Shown here one piece after another: positions 34,189 through 45,751 of a stretch of DNA of 64,000 nt; the first letter of the stretch is position 1, and every line of letters starts with the position of its first letter. A model generated the notes under the pieces. The model worked only from the letters and a program-made list of their open reading frames with translations. It made no database searches and was not told the DNA's origin. Source of the DNA: Talpa occidentalis (lineage: Eukaryota > Chordata > Mammalia > Eulipotyphla > Talpidae); NCBI RefSeq assembly GCF_014898055.3, contig NW_023601104.1, positions 40,860,210 through 40,924,209 of the forward strand. The letters run 5' to 3'. The position numbers and the translations under genes are program-made.

Positions 34189-34340
34189 GACAGCAACAGG
34201 GAAGGGAAGAAATGGTCAGCAGTTCCAACCAGGATTATAAGCTCTGCCTGGTGTTTATGGGTGCAGAGAAGCTGTAGGTTGTGAGAGGTTCAGGATGGGC
34301 CTCTGGCAGAGATGTTTGTGTAAAGGGTTGACACAGGGTG

Positions 34341-34403
34341 TGAATACAGGAGGTTCTTACGGATACACTTTTGGGAAAGGGACCCAGCTCATCGTCCAGC
34401 CAT
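34341..34403 (+). CDS. TRAJ45: TRAJ45 joining segment
   Basis: Reads NTGGSYGYTFGKGTQLIVQP. RSS: nonamer TGTTTGTGT 34313-34321, 12-bp spacer, heptamer CAGGGTG 34334-34340. GTAAGT donor at 34404. Confidence 0.95.
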
Positions 34404-35109
34404 GTAAGTCCTTCTGCTCAGGAGATAGGGATCTAAATGTGGTCCCCATGGGGACATTTCCAAATCCTGCTGAAACATCTCAGGTCTCACTGTCATGGTT
34501 GGCACTGTCCTAAAGCCGCGGGAAGTTCTAGCTGTGTAGATGAGGGAGGGGATGCAGTTTGTGGTGCAGGTGGCAAACACATATGGGCTGCTTTGTTAGC
34601 AATACCATTGCAATAAAAATGACTTTCACAGGAATTGTGGAAATGTCTGTGTAGAGAGAGGTTTGGTCATTTCTCTGTTTTCTCTCTTCATACCCACTTC
34701 TCTCTGCCTGACATAAGGACCTTAATCTGGAACAGATATTAATCATTTGATTTCTTAGCCCCATCACTCATCAAGTCTGAAAAGAGGGATCTATTACATA
34801 AGGTCCAGAAAGGGAAATGACAAAGAGCTCAATTCCCAATGTCTGTGGAGTTGAACTTGACAACTCCTAACCCTCAATCAACTAACCAGCACCCAGGATG
34901 ATTTGAGGTCTAAGAGGGTGACTGCAGGTGGTATTAGCCAGCAAGTACCTGGCCAGAAACCTGCTGTCCTCATAGGGGTTAAAATGCAGTGCTTGGGAAA
35001 CAGCGATGGATCAGTGAGGGCTCACTTGCTGCCCTTCTGGAGAGAGGTCGTGGGTAGACTGTGAGTAAGAGGGTGACAGCAGGTTTCTGTTATGAAGCAT
35101 CTCACAGTG

Positions 35110-35172
35110 TAACCACTGGCGGTGCTGGGAAACTGGTCTTTGGGACTGGAACAAGACTTCAGGTCATGCTTG
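35110..35172 (+). CDS. TRAJ44: TRAJ44 joining segment
   Basis: Reads TTGGAGKLVFGTGTRLQVML. RSS: nonamer GGTTTCTGT 35082-35090, 12-bp spacer, heptamer CACAGTG 35103-35109. Donor GTAGGT at 35173. A hydrophobic L in place of the usual terminal P is shared with human TRAJ44. Confidence 0.95.
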
Positions 35173-36159
35173 GTAGGTACCAGAAACCATGAGGTGACTG
35201 TATTCCTTGAAAACAGGGGGTTCTGCAGAGAGGACCCCCTGGCTGATGGAATCCTTCCTTCTTCCACCGGGAGGTGGTCTCACTGAGGCTACCTGCTTTC
35301 AGTCAGAATTTGGGTCATGTTTATTTCTGCGGCTGAGGCTTTCCTTTCCACCTGGGAACGCAGAGTTCTCCCTGCTCCAGCTTTCTTCACTCTTCATTAC
35401 TGTGTGTTTCCTTTGCAACCATATGCTTGGGAGTTAATTTATCATCAGGACTTTGTCACTCTGGGCAACAGAATGCGAAGGTTTCTCAAAATGAGAATAG
35501 TCTTGCTCGTTCTGATCACTTTTCTGAGCAGATATGTGTAAACAGGAGGAAGAAGGCTAGGATGACCTGCTAATGACTGTTTTAGAGTGACGCTCAGGAA
35601 ACTTACTTAACATCCTACATACTCAGATTCTGAGAAGAATCGGTGGAGGAAAAGCAAAAGTTTGGCCCTCTAAAAACATAATCAAATGCCAAACCTCTCC
35701 CCCAAAGCAGTGCCATGATTCATTATTTACCAATTATAAAATGACTACATGATAATTAACATGAAATTATATAGATGAGTAGTTTGAGTATGTTGAACTC
35801 ATAATTAAGATGCAAATTATAGAAGTTCTGGAGCATGTCACCAGCAGTACCTCATACAGAGTGGTCCCTGAAGACAAACTGTGTCTGGGCATGATTTATT
35901 TGTGGCATGGGCTATACTGTTCGAACCTGTTTGAAAGCTGATTTTATGTGTCATGGGTGTCAATTTAGGGCCTAGATTGGTTCATTTAGTGGGCACTTGT
36001 CAGGAGTGATCGTGTGAGGAGAAGGGCTCCCTCTCACAGTCTAAAAACATGACAATGTGGCCCATTTTTATAGGAAGAGAACAGGACTGTGTGTGGTATG
36101 GGTCAGAGTCTCTGTGTGTCCCCACCATCCTGGGAGGCTGCTGCAAGGTCTCCCCAGGA
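35173..36159. other. Gap between TRAJ44 and TRAJ43
   Basis: About 1 kb with no recognised gene, J relic or clear repeat. Confidence 0.4.
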
Positions 36160-36187
36160 GGTATTTGTTAAAGGCTGTATTGCTGTG

Positions 36188-36244
36188 GCAATAATAACAA
36201 TGCCCCACGCTTTGGAGCAGGGACCAGACTGACAGTAAAACCAA
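36188..36244 (+). CDS. TRAJ43: TRAJ43 joining segment
   Basis: Reads NNNNAPRFGAGTRLTVKP. RSS: nonamer GGTATTTGT 36160-36168, 12-bp spacer, heptamer TGCTGTG 36181-36187. GTAAGT donor at 36245. Confidence 0.95.
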
Positions 36245-36993
36245 GTAAGTGAGGGGGACGGGTCAATATCCAAAGCTGACCTGCTTGCGTGGCTGGGCTG
36301 ATTTGTGCAGTTTAACAGGAATTAAGATGCTGCCGCTCCCAAGGTGATCAATGCACCTGGTTTATTTTTGTTGAGCTGGTTGAAAGTCTGCTTGTAGATG
36401 AACTCTGGCGATCCTAAGAATTAGGTCATGAAGAAGAAGGAAATTCCCCTGGCTTCCTTATTGGCTCTGAATATATGGAAACACTAAGGGTATTATACAA
36501 AATCCATATTCTGTGAAAAGACTAAAAAAAAACTTAACATCTCAGAAATCAGGTTTCCGCAATAAGAATCTATATTCTCCAAAAAGAAAAGTCAGCTCTT
36601 TTGTTGTTTTGTTTGTGTGCGTTGCTGTTCTTTGTAAGAACTATGGCTCTGAAAATCACATGGCTCCTGGTCCCTAAAATAGCCTCTCTCTGACCCAGCG
36701 CTGAGCACCTGTGCTAGGTGGCATTTCTCCCACTGACCTTGTGGTTAGTCCGTGTATCTCAGACACAAGCAGGCCAGTGTTCTGGGAGCAAAACCGGTAG
36801 TTTAAGATCAAGTTCAGATCTATCTGCACAGCTGCTGTTATTTTTAGAGAAATGCCCTACCCCTGCCAAGGAGCTGGTTGCTGAGGCTGCAAAGGGGCGA
36901 GACTGCCACTAGAGGGGAAAGTGATCTCACCTGTTTAGTCTCCCCCTCACTCCTTCCCACCCGCTGATTATTGTAAGGCCCCACATGACTGTG

Positions 36994-37059
36994 TGAATTA
37001 TGGAAGCGGCGGAGATAAGCTCATCTTTGGAAAAGGCACTAAACTTTCTGTTAAACCAA
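36994..37059 (+). CDS. TRAJ42: TRAJ42 joining segment
   Basis: Reads NYGSGGDKLIFGKGTKLSVK then P. RSS: nonamer GATTATTGT 36966-36974, 12-bp spacer, heptamer GACTGTG 36987-36993. GTAAGT donor at 37060. Confidence 0.95.
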
Positions 37060-37490
37060 GTAAGTGTTGGGGGAAGGGAGTCCCCAAGACGAAATCAATG
37101 AGCAACTAAAGTACAACCCAGAATGAATGAGAAGAAATTTTTCAACCCCTTTCTCTGTGATGGCTTTCTGACCTTACCACCAGCCCACAGAACTGCCCCT
37201 GGCCCATGGCCCTGGCTGTCCTCAGCCCAGAAGGGCACTTCCCTCTGCTGGCTGTGGGGAAACTCTGGGCTCTGGATGTTCCCCCCCACCCCCCAGGACG
37301 GCCCTTGTCAGGAGTCATGGTCCACCTCAGGGTGAGACCTTCTCAGAAACAGTCTCAGGGAAGAGGGTCCTGATGACCCGTGGTCTGTGACCCCTGCGTG
37401 GTTGGCCTTTAGACTTTAGGGGATCACATGAGGAGGAGAGACAGAGAGGCGACTGCGAGGGGGATTTTTGTTTAGGGAAAATGCACTGTG

Positions 37491-37555
37491 GACCTCAAGT
37501 GCCGCATTTTCGACACTCAACTTTGGCAAAGGCACCACGCTCCTGGTCACACCCG
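37491..37555 (+). CDS. TRAJ41: TRAJ41 joining segment
   Basis: Reads TSSAAFSTLNFGKGTTLLVT then P. RSS: nonamer GATTTTTGT 37463-37471, 12-bp spacer, heptamer CACTGTG 37484-37490. Donor GTGAGT at 37556. Confidence 0.95.
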
Positions 37556-39100
37556 GTGAGTTCTTGTGGTTTACTAATTATCCTTGCTGGAAAGAAGTCC
37601 AATGGGACCTGTTGGAACACAGTTGAATTTAATTGCTTCGTTTAGCGTGCAGTTGTTAACCATGTCGGATGTGTGAGCAAGATATGAATACATGTTTCCC
37701 TGGAGGCTGGCTTTGGTTATCAGGTCTATGGGCAGTTTGATAAATTGTATTATTACGGCAGTCACTGTTTCTCCAAGGTCTGCAAAGCACATTGAGGTTT
37801 TGGGAAAGAGGCAGAGATAAGAGAGAAAAAAAACTTTGATAGAGCAGAAACGAGCCCGTGTAAAGGGAGACTTCCAAAGCAGCAGTGTGCAGCCAAGGAA
37901 GCGTGTCCTTAACAGATAAGTGGTGAGGAGCCAGTTGAGTTTAAGCCCATGTTACCTGGAACAACTGAATAATCTGACAAGCACACTGAGGACTCCAGGA
38001 GGGAGGAGATCGGAAGTTACAAGCTTCTGTGACTCTCCTCTTCTGGGAGGGCAGGCCTGATGGTCCTGTCATTGGACAGCCCTGGGCTTTGCCCCGGGAC
38101 AAAGTAGCTCCCCACGCACACTTTATCCCATGCCCAGGCTGGCTCCCATCCAGAAGGGCAGAGAACCCGGGGGGCCTTGGGAGGCTCTCCACCACCACTG
38201 GATGATCTGTGATAAAGCAGAATGTTTATCCCACTTGCGAGGCAACATTGACGATTTACAGGCTGTTTCCACATTTGCAGACTTCAGAGTGTTCTTGGTC
38301 TTGTTGCTGTTTTTGTTTTTGTTTTCTGTTAGAATTACAAAAACTGGGGTGCTTCCCATGCAGTCACACTACTTGCAAAAATCCTGCCATCTCACATTTC
38401 GGTAGTGTTTCCTCAACAATCCCCTATGCTTGCCCCAAGTGTGACAGTAAGATAATGGTGCTGATTTGTTAGCAAATAGACATGTAGATGTGGATGAGGG
38501 GCCAGGTCAAACCACTCATCTTGAAGTAACACACACTTGAGGCCAGCTCCCCGTCCATGGCTCGCCAGCTCTTTTGTCTCTGCCCTTGAGGGTCAAGGCA
38601 CATTCTTTTGGTAGCTTCCATATGGCTTTGTCTTTTAAAGATGGATCTCATCTTTGTTACTAATCAAAAGTCTTGCAAAGATATGACTTGTAAGTAGAGG
38701 AAAGACTCAAACTTGGGTATGAGGTATGGCTATAAAATAATGTTATCAGTGCATTTATTTGGGTCATAAACTGACTCTAGGAGAATCCTAAACAGAACAC
38801 TTTGAAGGATTCCATGATCATTTAGATGTTTAAATCCTGATATGTTTGTTAAATCAGCCTCTTAATAAACTCGCTTAAGATAAACATGGCATGAGATCAG
38901 GGAAGTTTTGCAATCTCAGACCTAATTAAAACAATGAAAATAAGCAGAGAAAAGACTTTCTCTGAGAGTTAAGATATTATCCCCAGTTAAGATATTATCC
39001 TTTTAGGGAAACATGAAGTGAGGACCTTCGAAAGTGGAAGGTGTGTGTAATGTCCTCCTAAAGGCCAGCCAAGCTAGTCCAAGAAAGGGTAGCTTCATGA
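37556..39100. other. Gap between TRAJ41 and TRAJ40
   Basis: About 1.5 kb with no recognised gene. A frame near 38396 reads HFGSVSSTIP but has no GxG, RSS or donor and is not called. Confidence 0.4.
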
Positions 39101-39128
39101 GGTTTTTGTAGAGTCTCATAGCACTGTG

Positions 39129-39185
39129 ACTCAGGAAGCGAGAAATACACTTTCGGAGCAGGCACAAGGCTACAGGTTTTAGCAA
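39129..39185 (+). CDS. TRAJ40: TRAJ40 joining segment
   Basis: Reads SGSEKYTFGAGTRLQVLA. RSS: perfect nonamer GGTTTTTGT 39101-39109, 12-bp spacer, heptamer CACTGTG 39122-39128. Donor GTGAGT at 39186. The terminal VLA matches human TRAJ40. Confidence 0.95.
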
Positions 39186-40229
39186 GTGAGTATTACAGGC
39201 AAGAAAACCTTCATCTTAAAAGTTGTTGGCATTCATGCTCGAGCAAGGGGAAAAAATAAGCAAAAAGTTCCTGCTCTCTGAAGTAGTGGCCCTGACTTTC
39301 CTTCTCAGGACAGCAGGGGATGAGAGAGTTCTGGGCCTCGCCAGGTAGATTTACCAATTTCATAAGAATTGTTTCAATCCTTAGAAAAAATATTTATTAG
39401 CTAAAGACCTTGAGAGACTCCTTGAAACACGGTAGGAACTTTGTGTTTTTTAATACTTTCTCGGTCCACATTTTTCACTTGCTGTTCCTGCCCTTCTGTA
39501 TGCCTCGCTCCCCTGTACAATTCGATGCTGGCTGGCAAGCAGCAAAGTGGGAAGGAAGGAGATGGGTATGGGGCAGAGGGTCTATCATGGGAAGATATTT
39601 TCTGGAAAAGAAAAAACACTGATTAAATCCAAGTAGTGGGTGTAGGGCGCCACAGTGCACCTCGTTTTTGCTCTGGAGTGGTTGTTCCTAATTGTTGGCT
39701 GTTAAGCCCCTGGGCCTCCAGGTGCCAGAGGTGGCCAGCCATGAGGAAGAAGGAGGAGAACACACTGTACATTCAGCAGTGGCACCCGGGGAGTTTCCTT
39801 CTCAAACTTTCCTTCAAGTTACTTCAAAACAGAGACAGATTCAAAAGAATCACCTGGAATATTCAGGAAAAGCCACCTGTAAGAGAATGACTTAAGTTTA
39901 GACCTTGTGTTGTGTCATCTCTTAGGAAGGGACTGTGAGCATAGAAAAGTCTCTAGTAGGAAAAAGAAAGTGGTGAAAAGCCTTTCCCTGGTAAGTGTCC
40001 AGGCAGGGCATGAAAGGGTGTGGAGTTGAGTCAGGGGTGACTCCAGGGCTGACCAGTGCCTGCAACTCTTGCTAGTTGTGGGAGAAAAGGTGGGAATCCC
40101 CCCCCCAGATGTTCCAGGATCAGACATCGGTCAGAGGTGTCTGGTTTCTGCACCCAGAAAGTGTGGATCAATTTGCCAACTCCCTATGCCAGGTGAGCAG
40201 GGACAGCTGCCTCCACCTCTTCCAGAGTG

Positions 40230-40288
40230 ACAGTAGTCTCTCTGCCTGCTTTGGCATTGGGCCACAACTGTCCTACTTTGTTCAAATG
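40230..40288 (+). pseudogene. Possible J-like relic between TRAJ40 and TRAJ39
   Basis: After a heptamer-like CAGAGTG at 40223-40229 the frame reads SSLSACFGIGPQLSYFVQ, with an FGIG motif and a PQL that mimics TQL. The nonamer position (GACAGCTGC) is not credible, and the donor reads ATGAGG rather than GT. It may be a relic or chance. Confidence 0.3.
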
Positions 40289-40602
40289 AGGGATATGCTT
40301 TTCAGAACCCCCGGAGAAATATTATCTAAAACACTAGAGGCTATGCTAGGATTTTTGGCAGACTGTGTTCTGGGCTGATGCAGGAAGACTCCTTCTTTAG
40401 AACGTTTAGAAAGACTATCCTTCATTTATCCAATGTGGAAACAGCCTTGAAATCCAAGCTGGCACTGGGATTCTGTGCCAGGTTATTACTGTGACAATTA
40501 CTTAATATTCTCTGTGCTCTTGGTATCGCTCCTTCCAGAAGATCTTTAGGGAAAACTTAGTTCAGTTTCTGGGAGGTTTTTGCTGAGCTGAAGATCACTG
40601 TG

Positions 40603-40665
40603 TGAATAATAATGCAGGCAACGTGCTCACATTTGGAGGGGGAACAAGGTTAATGGTCAAACCCC
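40603..40665 (+). CDS. TRAJ39: TRAJ39 joining segment
   Basis: Reads NNNAGNVLTFGGGTRLMVKP, one residue from human TRAJ39. RSS: nonamer GGTTTTTGC 40575-40583, 12-bp spacer, heptamer CACTGTG 40596-40602. Donor GTGAGT at 40666. Confidence 0.97.
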
Positions 40666-41231
40666 GTGAGTATCTCTACTGAATCCATAATGAATGCTCT
40701 AATTTCTAAAGGAAGCCATAGCACTGAGTTTCATTTGGGGGCTTTCTCCACCCAATTTTTTATGTTAATTTAATTATTAATCCTAATGTTTATGTAATGT
40801 GTGTGCATGCCATATGTACATGTGAAAACGGGCACACGTGTAATCTGGCACAGGAGCAAATGAACTAGAGAAAAGCAGATTCCTTGTCCTTCTTGTCTTA
40901 ACCATTTAGCCAGAGATCTGATTGTGTTGAACACTGGAAGGGGTGAGCTCTGAAGTGAGAGACTCCTCCCGTGTCTTCATCAGGATTATGCCACCCACCC
41001 CTTGCCAGCCTGGTCAAGGGAGCAGCATGGCCTGAAGGTTGAGGAATGAAGTGTTTAACCTCTAGAATCTTCCCATCCCAACCATGCTGTGAATTGACCA
41101 CAATAATAAACTCACTGCGTCTTTGGCCAGGGTCCCAGCTGGAGGAGCACGCCGGCCGGATTTGGGGATTGAAAGGGATTTCCTGGTACACATTGGCCTG
41201 GTTGGTTTCCGTAAAGCTTTCTATGGTTGTG

Positions 41232-41293
41232 TAATATTGGCAACAACCGTAAGCTGATTTGGGGATTGGGAACAAGTCTGGCAGTAAATCCAA
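41232..41293 (+). CDS. TRAJ38: TRAJ38 joining segment
   Basis: Reads NIGNNRKLIWGLGTSLAVNP, one residue from human TRAJ38, with the characteristic WGLG. RSS: nonamer GGTTTCCGT 41204-41212, 12-bp spacer, heptamer GGTTGTG 41225-41231. Donor GTGAGT at 41294. Confidence 0.96.
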
Positions 41294-41845
41294 GTGAGTC
41301 TTCAAATTAACTCTCTCAAACCTGTCTGTGCAATGTGAAACCTCTCTGAAACTATCTCTTTGTTTAGCCCTAATGTTTAAAATATCACTAGGGGTAGTGT
41401 TTTCTCCTGTCCAACTTGGGCAAAGCTGAGTCCTTGCCTACCTTGCCATCACCCTGCCTGGTAGGAGGGCTTTTGGAGTATTAGGTCGTTATTTTGCAGA
41501 GTAGGTAGAAACCCTGAATCTCTGTCTGCTTTGGTTTACAGTCCGCCAGTGGATATGCTAGAGAGAACAGGAGAGCAGCTCTTTCCTCCTATTCCTGGCC
41601 TCCCCTAACAAGTTCTTCTCTCCAAGAAACTTCAGGAACATCTTAGAGACCACATAGCCTGTTCTGACAGGCAAGCTGTGTTCTCAGTAGTGTTTGCTCA
41701 GTAGGCTTTCGCTGGTGCCCCCCTAAACCCCCACCCAAACCCAGGATAGCCCTGGAGCTCCATCCAGGTTGGTCAGAACTGGGAAAGGAAAAGGAGGGTT
41801 GCAGTGGAGCCTAGGGGCTTCAGGAAAGGCATCTTTGATACAGGT

Positions 41846-42100
41846 GATAATGAATTCCTAAATGAGTTTGCGAGTGTTAACCTGATGAGACTCTCCAGGG
41901 AGAAGGTCACCCTTACCTTTGCAGCTCTAAATGTAAGACATGTGTTGCAAGAAAAATGAGAGATGTCGGTGGCAGTGCCAATATGAAGAGACTGGATATA
42001 AATATTGAGGCAGTTTAATAAGTTTAATGAAATTAAGCCTTTCAGGAGAACCAGCTCAAGGTGCATATTTTGGGGGTCAATGGTTTAACTATTTTATCAG
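41846..42100. repeat. Diverged repeat copy A (matches 43303-43560)
   Basis: Shares stretches such as 'gtgttaacctgat', 'gagactctcc' and 'gagaaggtca' in the same order with copy B 1.46 kb downstream. Either an old dispersed repeat or a local duplication. Confidence 0.6.
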
Positions 42101-42149
42101 TTACTGGTTTAAAGGGGACCCCAAACTAGAAAAAGAAGGCTAATGAAAG

Positions 42150-42405
42150 GTATAGCATAGTGGTTAAAAACATGAATTTCGGAATCAAACTACATAGGCA
42201 AACCTCAACTCTGCTACTGACTACATGTGTGATCTTGGACAGGTTACAGTGTCTCTTTATGCCTCATTTTTTTCACTGCAAATTGGGGATGATGATAGTA
42301 CCTAACTCCCTGCATTGTTACGAGGTTTAAAGCGTCATTGCCTACAAAGGGTTCTGCATAGGAGTCTTCTTGGCACATAGTAAGTCTTCAGTGTTAGTTA
42401 TTATC
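42150..42405 (+). repeat. MIR element, nearly complete
   Basis: Reads along a MIR consensus: 'tatagcatagtggttaaaaa', 'ctctgctactgactacatgt', 'gtgatcttggacaggttaca', then a tail with 'ggcacatagtaagtcttcag'. It ends about 40 bases before the TRAJ37 nonamer. Confidence 0.75.
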
Positions 42406-42473
42406 AAGTTGCTGGATGAAAGGAGAGGAGGAACTGATCATTTAAAGTTTTTGTAAAGTGCAGCATTAGAGTG

Positions 42474-42535
42474 TAGCTCTAGCACTACAGGAAAACTTAC
42501 CTTTGGGCAGGGAACAGTTTTGCAAGTAAAACCAG
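42474..42535 (+). CDS. TRAJ37: TRAJ37 joining segment
   Basis: Reads SSSTTGKLTFGQGTVLQVKP. RSS: nonamer AGTTTTTGT 42446-42454, 12-bp spacer, heptamer TAGAGTG 42467-42473. Donor GTAGGT at 42536. Confidence 0.95.
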
Positions 42536-43177
42536 GTAGGTCTGCATCTCCCTTCAGGGGTCACAATCACCCACTATGTTCTTTTTCTTTCTTTCTTTCT
42601 TTCTTTTTTTGGTTGTTAATTTTCTCTGCCTTTTCCATGTCTTACCAAAACCCCTGGTTTTTAGGTTTTATTTTCCTTTTATAAAAGTTAACAGGATATG
42701 TGTATACTACCTACTCATTTGATTTCAGCTAGTGGCAAAAAGGTAGGCAAGACTTGAAGTCCATTGGGTCCGGGATTTCTGGACTAAGGCTGAGAGAATA
42801 GAAGTTGGCTGACTTGGGAGAAACAAAATCATCTCATGTGAGTGGTTCACAAAAAAATAAAGCTGATTTTACATTATAGTTCACTAGAGTAGAAACCACC
42901 CCTGCAGCTGCCTTTCAAGGTAAAAACAGGTAACTCAGAAATGGCAAACTTTTGTTTGAAAAAAAAAATGGGGAGATGAGAAGGGGAGCTCCAGTGATTA
43001 GGATGGATTTCTTTATTAAAAAAAAAAAAAACATAGAAGACAGTACTTAAGATGGTTTTTTAAGACTATCACGAAGTAGGAGTCTAAATGTGGAGTATAT
43101 ACCCCTGGTGAGCTCTGCAGAGGAAGCAGAGAAAGAAAATCCAGCAAAGTGTTCTTGTACTGAACAGAAACACTGTG

Positions 43178-43238
43178 CCAACTTTGGGGACAAGCAGCCT
43201 TGTCTTTGGGACTGGAACGAGACTCGCCGTCATTCCTT
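43178..43238 (+). CDS. TRAJ36: TRAJ36 joining segment
   Basis: Reads PTLGTSSLVFGTGTRLAVIP. RSS: nonamer TGTTCTTGT 43150-43158, 12-bp spacer, heptamer CACTGTG 43171-43177. GTAAGT donor at 43239. Confidence 0.93.
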
Positions 43239-43302
43239 GTAAGTCCTTTACCACTTGAGAAAAAGCCCTTAATCTATAATGACCAGCTCTCACATCCCAG
43301 AC

Positions 43303-43560
43303 ACCTAATGAATTTCTAAACGAGCTTCCATGTGTTAACCTGATAAGACTCTCCCAGGAGAAGGTCATCCTTACCTTCCTGGCTCTCGATGGAAGACACA
43401 TGTTGTAAGAAAAAAATGGGAAACGTCAACTGCAATGCCCAAATGAAGGGAGTGAGCATAAATATTGGACAGTTTTAATGTTAGGTTTAGAAACTGTAAC
43501 CCTTTCGGAAGAAGCATTTCAAGGCACATTTATTAGTTTGTGTCTACACAGCACAATTGT
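43303..43560. repeat. Diverged repeat copy B (matches 41846-42100)
   Basis: Second copy of the repeat described at 41846. By eye, most bases agree over the first 130 positions, with small gaps. It begins about 65 bases after TRAJ36, whereas copy A begins 550 bases after TRAJ38, so the two copies are not at equal offsets from a J. Confidence 0.6.
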
Positions 43561-44643
43561 TCCATTAATTTGATTAATGTCAGAAACTGATCTGGATATT
43601 TCGGCACTTCTTAAGAAAACTCCTTTGTGCTCCGAATGGCCTGAATTGACTGTCACATTACCTAAATAATTACCAGATCTGTTTTACTTTGTGCCGTATA
43701 GACTCAGCCTAATAAAAACAAATGCTGTTGTGTTTTTCCCGGTCTGTCTCCTCTCCACACACAAAGTTTCCTTCTACTCAACAGCGTCTCTTCACACAAA
43801 GAAAAGATACCCAGCAAGCCATTTGACTTATTGCTGCTGCTATTTTGCATTTATATGACTCCTTTCCTTGGAAGAGATTAAGGCACCTCGTACAACTTAT
43901 TAGCTAAACAGATTGACAGCCTAATTAGAAAGAGAGAAACAGATTCTGAGTGTCTTTTTGTGGCTGCTGTTCCTGCACCTCGTATAGAACACTTGGTCAG
44001 AAGGCTCTCTGAGACAGAAATGAGACGGGGGTGGTAATCGCCATTTGCAGCGTGGGGCTTCTCAGCTGCATGCGAGAGGTTGCTGCAGGAGGGAACGGCA
44101 CTAAATAGGTCAGGGCAACTGACAGAGCCAAGATCATGTCTTTCCCCTGGAACTCGTGTTCTCACAGAGCATAACCAATTTTGACATCAGCTGTTGGTGT
44201 GTGTCTCCTCTTCTTACTTTTCTTTTCAGATCCTTCCACTCCAGACCAATTCCTTGCATCTCTAATGCCTCTATCCCTTTTCTCTCTCCTTTGATTCCTG
44301 GCCACCATGCCTGCTGCATGCAGCCTCCCGCCTCTTTAACCTGTCAGCTGTATTCCCACGGCATTCCTTAGTTCCTTGAGTGTTCCTCAATGGCTCAGGC
44401 ACCTAAGGGAATCCTCCTTGTGGGTGGACCCCAGCGGAGCCCCCGAGGAGGTGGTGGTGGCCACCATGGGCTACCAGATGCCTGCATGAAGGCTGAAGCT
44501 GGCCCAGGATGAGGAAGATTCTCTGGAGGAAGTTCTGCCAGGGAGTAAGGACACCATGGCTTGATGATACACGTGTCTGAAACATCTCCCACCTGGGAAA
44601 CGTTAGCTTCTGCCTTGGGACCTGGCTTGGAAGAGGTGGCAGG
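43561..44643. other. Gap between repeat copy B and TRAJ35
   Basis: No gene recognised. The GC-richer part at about 44400-44560 contains open frames on both strands without a recognisable domain. Confidence 0.4.
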
Positions 44644-44671
44644 GTTTTTTGTAATAGAGTCAGCCATTGTG

Positions 44672-44734
44672 GATACACAGGCACCGGGGGTGTACTGCGT
44701 TTTGGGTCCGGCACTCAAGTGTTTGTTTCACCAC
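44672..44734 (+). CDS. TRAJ35: TRAJ35 joining segment
   Basis: Reads YTGTGGVLRFGSGTQVFVSP. RSS: nonamer GTTTTTTGT 44644-44652, 12-bp spacer, heptamer CATTGTG 44665-44671. GTAAGT donor at 44735. Human TRAJ35 has CGSG; here the canonical F is present, so this copy looks fully functional. Confidence 0.93.
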
Positions 44735-45693
44735 GTAAGTGTGTCTTTTCTCCTTTCTGTGGGCATGTAAGTTTGAAAAGGAAATCCCCATTTCCTAGCT
44801 AATCGCTGGTGGGAAATCATTTCTGGATCTAGCTGCACTGCCAGTTTAACCATTAAGATGAGCAAATCCGTTCTTAAAAATAGCTTTGACTGATTTCACT
44901 TAATGATGCCAACAGCAAAAGGAAATTAGCATGTCATGGAAACCTAATCTATGCTCCTGCGCTGCTATGGGAGCGCGGTCATTTCTTCTCATGCCCAGGC
45001 TGCGAGACCTCAGGACTCAGCTGACCTTTCCCTGGCCTGTCTCTTCTGGCAGATTTAGTGATTGTGTCTCCTAACTTTCTTGTGAAAAATTGCATGAGAG
45101 AGAGATATTCTCCTTTAGTTTTCACGAGGAAAGCTTTTTGTTAGCTATTTTGACAATCAGCTTCAGCTAACACGGTCCCTCCTATTCGGAGGCTTGAACA
45201 GGCGCATTTCCCCCACATTATTCAGAAGGCGTTTCTGTGTTGTAACCCAGGGCACCGCCTCCAGCCCTGGGATCTCCTCGACATTCTTCAATAAGGTAAA
45301 CAGGGTCACACATCATCAAACATATTTCACAGACAGAAAAGCCAAAGCACAGACAAGTTAAATAATTTAAGTCAAACCAAAAAATCAGGACTGGGGCTCG
45401 AGCTGGAGGGGCTAGAGCTTGAGATTCCCTGTTTTCTTAGAACGAATTCTCTTGGGCTGTCATCTTTGTGAGTTGAAAACACAATAAGCAGAGGCCACAG
45501 GACTTTACAGGGAATGAAACTTAATCGCAACAAAAACTGGCAGTCTCCTTGCATTGGTGTTTTGAAAGTAGCCCCAGGTCCTTGCTGTTGGTAGTTATTG
45601 CTGCCAGTGTCAGGGGGGAGCAGAGGGAACTGATGTCAAGGCCCAGCATCCTGCCAGGCTCAGGGGGTTTTTGTAGGCCTTGGTATCACGGTG

Positions 45694-45751
45694 TCCTCCA
45701 ACAGGGACAAACTCTTCTTTGGGGCTGGAACCAGATTACAAGTCATGCCAA
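45694..45751 (+). CDS. TRAJ34: TRAJ34 joining segment
   Basis: Reads SSNRDKLFFGAGTRLQVMP. RSS: nonamer GGTTTTTGT 45666-45674, 12-bp spacer, heptamer CACGGTG 45687-45693. GTAAGT donor at 45752. Confidence 0.95.

Noticed and set aside
38380..38440. HFGSVSSTIP frame between TRAJ41 and TRAJ40
   Set aside because: No GxG, no heptamer with GTG and no donor.
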